From Prevotella sp. CAG:1058 (GTDB lineage Bacteria > Bacteroidota > Bacteroidia > Bacteroidales > Bacteroidaceae), in assembly GCA_000433175.1 (NCBI GenBank), contig HF986618.1, positions 1 through 10,964 on the forward strand: a DNA stretch of 10,964 nucleotides, given 5' to 3'. Positions 7,408-10,964 of this stretch are shown here, in pieces (position 1 is the stretch's first letter; each line of letters begins with the position of its first letter). The position numbers and the translations under genes are program-made. The notes beneath the pieces were generated by a model. It searched no databases, was not told the origin of the DNA, and was given only the letters and a program-made list of their open reading frames with translations.

Positions 7408-7503
7408 CAACCGGATTCAGTATCGCCGCCTTGCAGGCAGGCATGTGCGGGCAGACGGTATGAAGTGAGAAATAAGAACAATAATAACCAAAGGTAATTT
7501 ATC

Positions 7504-8580
7504 ATGTTTGAAAAAGGAAACAGGGCAAACACCCTTCACGGCATTCTGCTGATTGCGTTATTTTCGTTTGCGGCATTCTATCTTGCCGACCTTCCCGTAA
7601 TGAAGCAGCTATCGCTAAGTCCGCTCATTATCGGAATCATTCTCGGCATGCTCTATGCCAACAGTCTTCGTAACAAGCTGCCCGAGACATGGGTGCCCGG
7701 CATCAAGTTCTGTACCAAGCAGCTTCTGCGTACAGGCATCGTGCTTTACGGTTTCCGCCTTACGCTTACCCAGGTGGCAGCCGTCGGCGTGCCTGCCATC
7801 GTTGTCGACGCCATCATCGTTACGGGCACCATCTTCCTCGGCCTGTGGTTCGGCCGCATGCTTAAGCTCGACCGCGACACCGCCCTCATGACATCCACGG
7901 GAAGCGCCATCTGCGGTGCCGCCGCCGTCCTTGGAGCTGAGCCTGTTGTCAAGTGCGAAAGCCACAAGACCGCCATCGCCGTATCCACGGTGGTTATCTT
8001 CGGTACTCTGTCCATGTTCCTTTATCCCATAATGTACCGTGCCGGCATCCTTTCAGGGTTGAGCGACACCGCCGTCGCCGTCTACACGGGCAGCACCCTT
8101 CACGAGGTTGCCCACGTGGCAGGAGCAGGCAACGCCATGGACCCTACCGACAGTCTCGGCATAGCCGGAACGGCGACAATCACGAAGATGATTCGTGTCA
8201 TGATGCTCGCCCCCGTGCTTGTTATCATGAGCTTCGCGCTTGCCGGACGCAAGCGCGTTACACCCGACGGGCATAAGGAGAAGAGCAAGATCACCATACC
8301 CTGGTTCGCCTTCGGCTTCATAGGCATCATCTGTGTTAACTCGCTTCTCCAGTATCTGTGCGACGCTCCTACCGTAAAGGACATACCGCTTAACGGCGTA
8401 ATTGAGTATATCGACACCTTCCTGCTCACCATGGCGATGACGGCTCTTGGTACCGACACCAACATACAGAAGTTCAAGCAGGCTGGTGCAAAGCCCTTCC
8501 TTCTTGCCGGCATGCTTTACGTATGGCTCGTTATAGGAGGCTACTTCATTACAAAATATGTTGTCGGGGTTTTAGGATAA
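7504..8580 (+). CDS. YeiH-family putative sulfate/anion exporter
   Basis: Integral inner-membrane protein of the YeiH (UPF0324, putative sulfate exporter) family, 358 residues with about 9-10 hydrophobic segments. Family landmarks are LRTGIVLYGFRLTL (75-88), TSTGSAICGAAAV (130-142), GSTLHEVAHVAGAGNAM (196-212), AGTATITKMIRVMMLAPVL (221-239) and AMTALGTDTN (311-320) followed by the FKQAGAKPF segment. Members have been linked to sulfate or related anion export, but substrate evidence is weak. The preceding YeiE/CysB-like regulator supports a sulfur-anion or stress-related role. The ATG at 7504 is preceded by AAAGGTAATTTATC, one of the few purine-rich, ribosome-site-like stretches in the window. 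A strong intrinsic terminator begins 7 bases after the stop, so it ends its own transcript. Confidence 0.93.
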   Translation: MFEKGNRANTLHGILLIALFSFAAFYLADLPVMKQLSLSPLIIGIILGMLYANSLRNKLPETWVPGIKFCTKQLLRTGIVLYGFRLTLTQVAAVGVPAIVVDAIIVTGTIFLGLWFGRMLKLDRDTALMTSTGSAICGAAAVLGAEPVVKCESHKTAIAVSTVVIFGTLSMFLYPIMYRAGILSGLSDTAVAVYTGSTLHEVAHVAGAGNAMDPTDSLGIAGTATITKMIRVMMLAPVLVIMSFALAGRKRVTPDGHKEKSKITIPWFAFGFIGIICVNSLLQYLCDAPTVKDIPLNGVIEYIDTFLLTMAMTALGTDTNIQKFKQAGAKPFLLAGMLYVWLVIGGYFITKYVVGVLG

Positions 8581-8587
8581 TTAATAT

Positions 8588-8627
8588 ACACCTTGCCGGG
8601 CTGCTGCCGGCAAGGTGTTTTTGTTTT
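8588..8627 (+). terminator. Intrinsic terminator of yeiH
   Basis: Arms ACACCTTGCCGG (8588-8599) and CCGGCAAGGTGT (8607-8618) form a perfect 12-bp stem with a GCTGCTG loop, directly followed by TTTTTGTTTT. This is the clearest terminator in the window. Confidence 0.92.
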
Positions 8628-8803
8628 GTTGTCTGGCTGCATGCTGTTTCGGTTCCAATAAGCACTGAAGGGGCGCTACGTTATAAAGTCTTATATCGCC
8701 CAGTTTTAAGCAGGGCGCATAAGTATCTTATTGTCATGCCCGTTGGTCGCGCGCCATGCGGCGGAACATTACAGCCATTGACCTTGTTGATGGCGGGGTG
8801 TAA
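8628..8803. other. Intergenic stretch without recognised content
   Basis: Between the yeiH terminator and the 18-bp hairpin I see no convincing reading frame, tRNA or promoter. Together with the flanking terminators it makes up the 339-base gap between the convergent yeiH and cstA genes. Confidence 0.6.
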
Positions 8804-8847
8804 TAATAAAGTGAGTCAACCAGAACTAAGGTTGACTCACTTTATTA
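8804..8847. terminator. Symmetric hairpin between convergent genes
   Basis: A perfect 18-bp inverted repeat (8804-8821 and 8830-8847) with loop AGAACTAA. The base of the stem is TAATAAAG / CTTTATTA and the top is GTGAGTCAACC / GGTTGACTCAC. A/T-rich foot and symmetry fit a bidirectional terminator for yeiH (plus) and cstA (minus), backing up the terminators closer to each gene. A protein-binding palindrome is an alternative. Confidence 0.6.
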
Positions 8848-8883
8848 GGTTCGATTTTTGTTTATATGCGTTAAACGTTTTTC

Positions 8884-8907
8884 AAAAGCGGCATTCGCCG
8901 GTGCCGC
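8884..8907 (-). terminator. Intrinsic terminator of cstA
   Basis: On the minus strand GCGGCA (8902-8907), an 8-base loop and TGCCGC (8888-8893) form a hairpin followed by TTTTGAAAAA. It lies 12 bases after the cstA stop codon. Confidence 0.75.
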
Positions 8908-8919
8908 ACATGTTTTTAG

Positions 8920-10368
8920 TTACTCGTTGCCGGTAGCAGGCTTGCAAAACTTCTTGTGCCATACCGCGAACAGCAGTCCTGACAGCACGAACACGATCAC
9001 GGCGGTGATGTAACCGGCCACGTCGCCCAGTGCGAACGAGTTTTTGTAGACCAGGATGAACGACGAGCATACCGCCGTCATGAACATTGCCGGCACGAGC
9101 GTTATGATATAAGGCTTCGACTTGCGTGCCAGGTACACCGTCAGCGCCCAAAGCGTGAACACCGCCAGCGTCTGGTTTGCCCATCCGAACCATCCCCATA
9201 TAATGTTGAAACCGTCGGCATCGGCGATGTTAAACCACAGGAAGCCGAATGTTACGAGGAAGAGCGGCAGGCAGATATATATGCGGCGGCGTATGGAGTG
9301 TTGCTCTATGTTCAAGAACTCCGCTATGATGAGTCGTGCGCTGCGCAGAGCCGTGTCGCCGCTGGTTATCGGTGCGGCTACAACGCCCAGCATTGCCAGT
9401 GCGCCGCCGAATATGCCGAGCCAGCCCGGCGATACCGTCGTCACCACCTCGGGAGCCTGTAGCGTGAGCGGTGCGCCGAGTTCCTGTGCCGCTCCGCCGT
9501 AGAAGAAGTAAGAAGATACGGTTGCCCAGATCAGTGCCACGATGCCCTCGGTTATCATTGCGCCGTAGAACAAGGGGCGTCCCTGTTTCTCGTGTGCCAT
9601 GCAGCGCGCCATGAGCGGGCTCTGTGTGGCATGGAATCCGCTTATTGCCCCGCAGGCTATCGTTATGAACAGGCAGGGGAATATCGGACCGGCAGCCGGG
9701 CTCATGTTGCTGAGGCCGTCAGTCAGTTCGGGCAGCTGCGGCCATTTTATTATTAGCACTACCAGGAGCGCCACCGCCATGAAGAGCATGGCTATCGCGA
9801 ACAGCGGATATATCTTTCCGATAATCTTGTCGATGGGAAGCATCGTGGCGAGGAAGTAATAAACGAAGATAATGCCGCACCAGATGTACACCCACGTGGT
9901 GCCGCCGCCTGACAGCGCACCCAGTATCAGCGCCGGACTGTAAACAAACACGGCTCCTACCATTATAAGCATGAATACCGAGAACACCAGCATCACTTTC
10001 TTTGTGCCGCCGCCGAGATAGTGGCCTACGAGTTCGGGCAGGCCTGCTCCGCCGTGGCGTATCGACAGCATGCCGCTGAGATAGTCGTGCATGGCGCCGG
10101 CGAAGATACAGCCTAACACAATCCACAGGTATGCCGAAGGGCCGAACTTGGCACCCATTATGGCACCGAAGATAGGACCAGTTCCTGCTATGTTGAGAAA
10201 CTGTATCATGAATATCTTCCATCCAGGCATAACAATGTAGTCAACACCGTCGGCCTTGCTTACGGCTGGGGTAGGGCGGTTGTCGGGGCCAAAGATGCGT
10301 TCGACTATCCGTCCGTAAATGAAATAGCCTGCCACCAGGGCAAGCAAACTAATAATAAATGTAATCAT
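8920..10368 (-). CDS. cstA: Carbon starvation protein A family transporter
   Basis: Integral inner-membrane transporter of the CstA/BtsT family, 482 residues with about 13 hydrophobic segments. Family blocks seen are MPGWKIFMIQFLNIAGTGPI (47-66), GAMHDYLSGM (91-100), CGAISGFHATQSP (239-251), ITSGDTALRSARLIIAE (334-350) and WGWFGWANQTLA (391-402). E. coli relatives are about 700 residues and take up pyruvate or peptides; this is the shorter form common in Bacteroidota, ending soon after the WANQ block and a few more segments. Substrate here is inferred only. The ATG at 10366-10368 gives MITFIISLLALVAGYFIYGR, the first membrane helix. It has a good promoter about 50-80 bases upstream and its start region is duplicated in tandem (see the repeat at 10358-10401). 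Confidence 0.95.
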   Translation of the reverse strand: MITFIISLLALVAGYFIYGRIVERIFGPDNRPTPAVSKADGVDYIVMPGWKIFMIQFLNIAGTGPIFGAIMGAKFGPSAYLWIVLGCIFAGAMHDYLSGMLSIRHGGAGLPELVGHYLGGGTKKVMLVFSVFMLIMVGAVFVYSPALILGALSGGGTTWVYIWCGIIFVYYFLATMLPIDKIIGKIYPLFAIAMLFMAVALLVVLIIKWPQLPELTDGLSNMSPAAGPIFPCLFITIACGAISGFHATQSPLMARCMAHEKQGRPLFYGAMITEGIVALIWATVSSYFFYGGAAQELGAPLTLQAPEVVTTVSPGWLGIFGGALAMLGVVAAPITSGDTALRSARLIIAEFLNIEQHSIRRRIYICLPLFLVTFGFLWFNIADADGFNIIWGWFGWANQTLAVFTLWALTVYLARKSKPYIITLVPAMFMTAVCSSFILVYKNSFALGDVAGYITAVIVFVLSGLLFAVWHKKFCKPATGNE

Positions 10369-10390
10369 AGGTATTAAAGAATGTAATCAT
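10349..10390 (-). CDS. Possible 13-residue upstream ORF overlapping the cstA start
   Basis: The duplicated start codon at 10388-10390 opens a short frame, MITFFNTYDYIYY then TAG (10349-10351), that is out of frame with cstA (offset 22 bases) and overlaps its first six codons. The bases around both ATG codons are nearly the same (AATACC-C/T-ATGATTACATT), so a ribosome should see both alike. Translation is not shown; it may be a by-product of the duplication. Confidence 0.3.
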   Translation of the reverse strand: MITFFNTYDYIYY

Positions 10391-10401
10391 GGGTATTAAA
10401 T
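10358..10401. repeat. 22-base tandem duplication over the cstA start
   Basis: Units 10358-10379 and 10380-10401 match at 20 of 22 positions (beginning AATGTAATCAT and ending GGTATTAAA; mismatches at the 12th and last base). The left unit contains the cstA initiation codon and first codons. The right unit lies in the leader. Confidence 0.9.
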
Positions 10402-10415
10402 GATATTATCATGTG

Positions 10416-10447
10416 CAAAATTAGTTTTTTTAATTAACAATCGCAAA
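10416..10447 (-). promoter_or_regulatory. cstA promoter (-33 and -7)
   Basis: On the minus strand TTTG (10444-10447) and TAATTTTG (10416-10423) are separated by 20 bases, an exact fit to the Bacteroidota consensus TTTG-N19-21-TAnnTTTG. Transcription would start near 10409, giving a leader of about 40 bases that includes the duplicated ATG. Confidence 0.8.
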
Positions 10448-10691
10448 AATAGTTTCTAAAATCTGTAAATCAAAGGCTTGTTTATTTTGAAAAAACGATG
10501 AATTAATGCTATGCGCATGTAAGACGTCCGTTTGCCGCGTGACGCCCGTTCTTGCCTCGTGCCGTCTGTCATGGAAAAATGCCTGCGCTGTAAGTACTTG
10601 GATATGAGTTGGTTACGCGGATGCCTGCGCCATGCTTCCAATATGCCGTCTTTTAGCTTGCAATTCATTGCCTTTTAGGCGCTGAAACATG

Positions 10692-10722
10692 GCCTTTGTG
10701 AACGCAAAAGGTATCCTTTTGC
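10692..10722. repeat. Second copy of the AAAAGG intergenic repeat
   Basis: GCCTTT-N6-GCAAAAGG-N3-CCTTTT-N-C has the same order and spacing as 39-69, with 22 of 31 positions identical by hand alignment. The inner 8-base arms GCAAAAGG and CCTTTTGC (10704-10711 and 10715-10722) form a perfect hairpin with loop TAT. Nearby CCTTTTAGGC (10671-10680) may be a decayed further unit. Confidence 0.6.
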
Positions 10723-10747
10723 CTGGTATGTAAATATAATAAGGTTG

Positions 10748-10784
10748 ATGTCTGCCTGTAATCGGCAGGCATTTTGCTTGTTTT
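10748..10784 (+). terminator. Terminator-like hairpin without an obvious gene
   Basis: ATGTCTGCC (10748-10756) and GGCAGGCAT (10764-10772) pair over 9 bp with one G-U and a 7-base loop, followed by TTTTGCTTGTTTT. On the plus strand no coding gene lies upstream within the window, so it could end a small RNA or stop stray transcription. Confidence 0.5.
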
Positions 10785-10964
10785 ACACGCTACTGCCGGC
10801 TGCCGTTCTTGCCTTATACGACGACAAGGCGACCCTCCGCAGGGTGTGCTGTAAATGGTAAGAGTATTTTATTGGGATTCAGATTAAATGCAGTTTTATA
10901 TGTATGAGGCAGTCAGTCTGCCCCAATAATCATTGTATCAACGGCTTACGTTATTGTGGCATGG

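Larger units (their letters stand above)
10448..10964. other. Intergenic region, no confident gene
   Basis: About 500 bases to the window edge. I find only short, low-quality open frames; a 70-codon minus-strand frame (10456-10668) is Arg/Lys-rich with no family features. The stretch holds the repeat at 10692-10722, a terminator-like hairpin at 10748-10772, small hairpins at 10832-10845 and 10908-10922, and an 8-bp inverted repeat TTATTGGG/CCCAATAA (10869-10876 and 10922-10929). A short frame starting at 10904 runs off the edge. Confidence 0.6.

Noticed and set aside
8848..8860. GGTTCGATTT as a tRNA T-loop
   Set aside because: No acceptor stem, anticodon arm or CCA-side pairing can be built around it; it is simply the sequence next to the 18-bp hairpin.
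10456..10668. 70-codon minus-strand frame upstream of cstA
   Set aside because: Ends before the cstA promoter, product is Arg/Lys-rich with no recognisable feature, and no promoter or start context supports it.

Overview
The window looks like chromosomal DNA from a member of the Bacteroidota, most likely order Bacteroidales (a Prevotella, Bacteroides or Muribaculaceae-type genome). The basis is the promoter style: -7 boxes of the TAnnTTTG type, which are peculiar to this phylum, sit in front of asd (TACTTTTG, minus strand), the YeiH gene (TACCTTTG) and cstA (TAATTTTG, with a matching TTTG -33 element). Start codons are preceded by A/T-rich sequence, mostly without clear Shine-Dalgarno sites. 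The protein sequences fit the same group. The species cannot be named from sequence reading alone.

Layout from left to right: a hairpin-rich intergenic stretch (1-148); asd on the minus strand (149-1159); a 302-base divergent intergenic region with a long asd leader and back-to-back promoters; then genes on the plus strand: a CPA2-type cation/proton antiporter (1462-3582), a LolD-like ABC ATPase (3697-4416), a CvfB-like S1-domain RNA-binding protein (4468-5361) and a 2-hydroxyacid-dehydrogenase-like protein (5392-6291). The ATPase, CvfB and dehydrogenase genes are separated by only 51 and 30 bases and probably share a transcript. Next come a YeiE/CysB-like LysR regulator (6457-7365) and a YeiH-family transporter (7504-8580), which look like a regulator/target pair with a palindromic operator candidate between them. 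A convergent region with three hairpin terminators follows, then cstA on the minus strand (8920-10368), and finally about 600 bases without a convincing gene.

Most of the genes are housekeeping or metabolic: diaminopimelate/threonine/methionine/lysine biosynthesis (asd), ion homeostasis, envelope lipoprotein or other ABC transport, RNA binding, sulfur-anion or organic-anion export (YeiH) and peptide/pyruvate-type uptake (CstA). I see no phage, IS, CRISPR, defence or secretion system, and no clear new multi-gene system. The unusual content is at the regulatory and repeat level: competing hairpins at 28-108 whose core recurs at 10692-10722, a structured asd leader, nested palindromes before yeiH, and a 22-base tandem duplication that copies the cstA start codon out of frame. 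The dehydrogenase-like protein also seems to have lost its family's catalytic residues.
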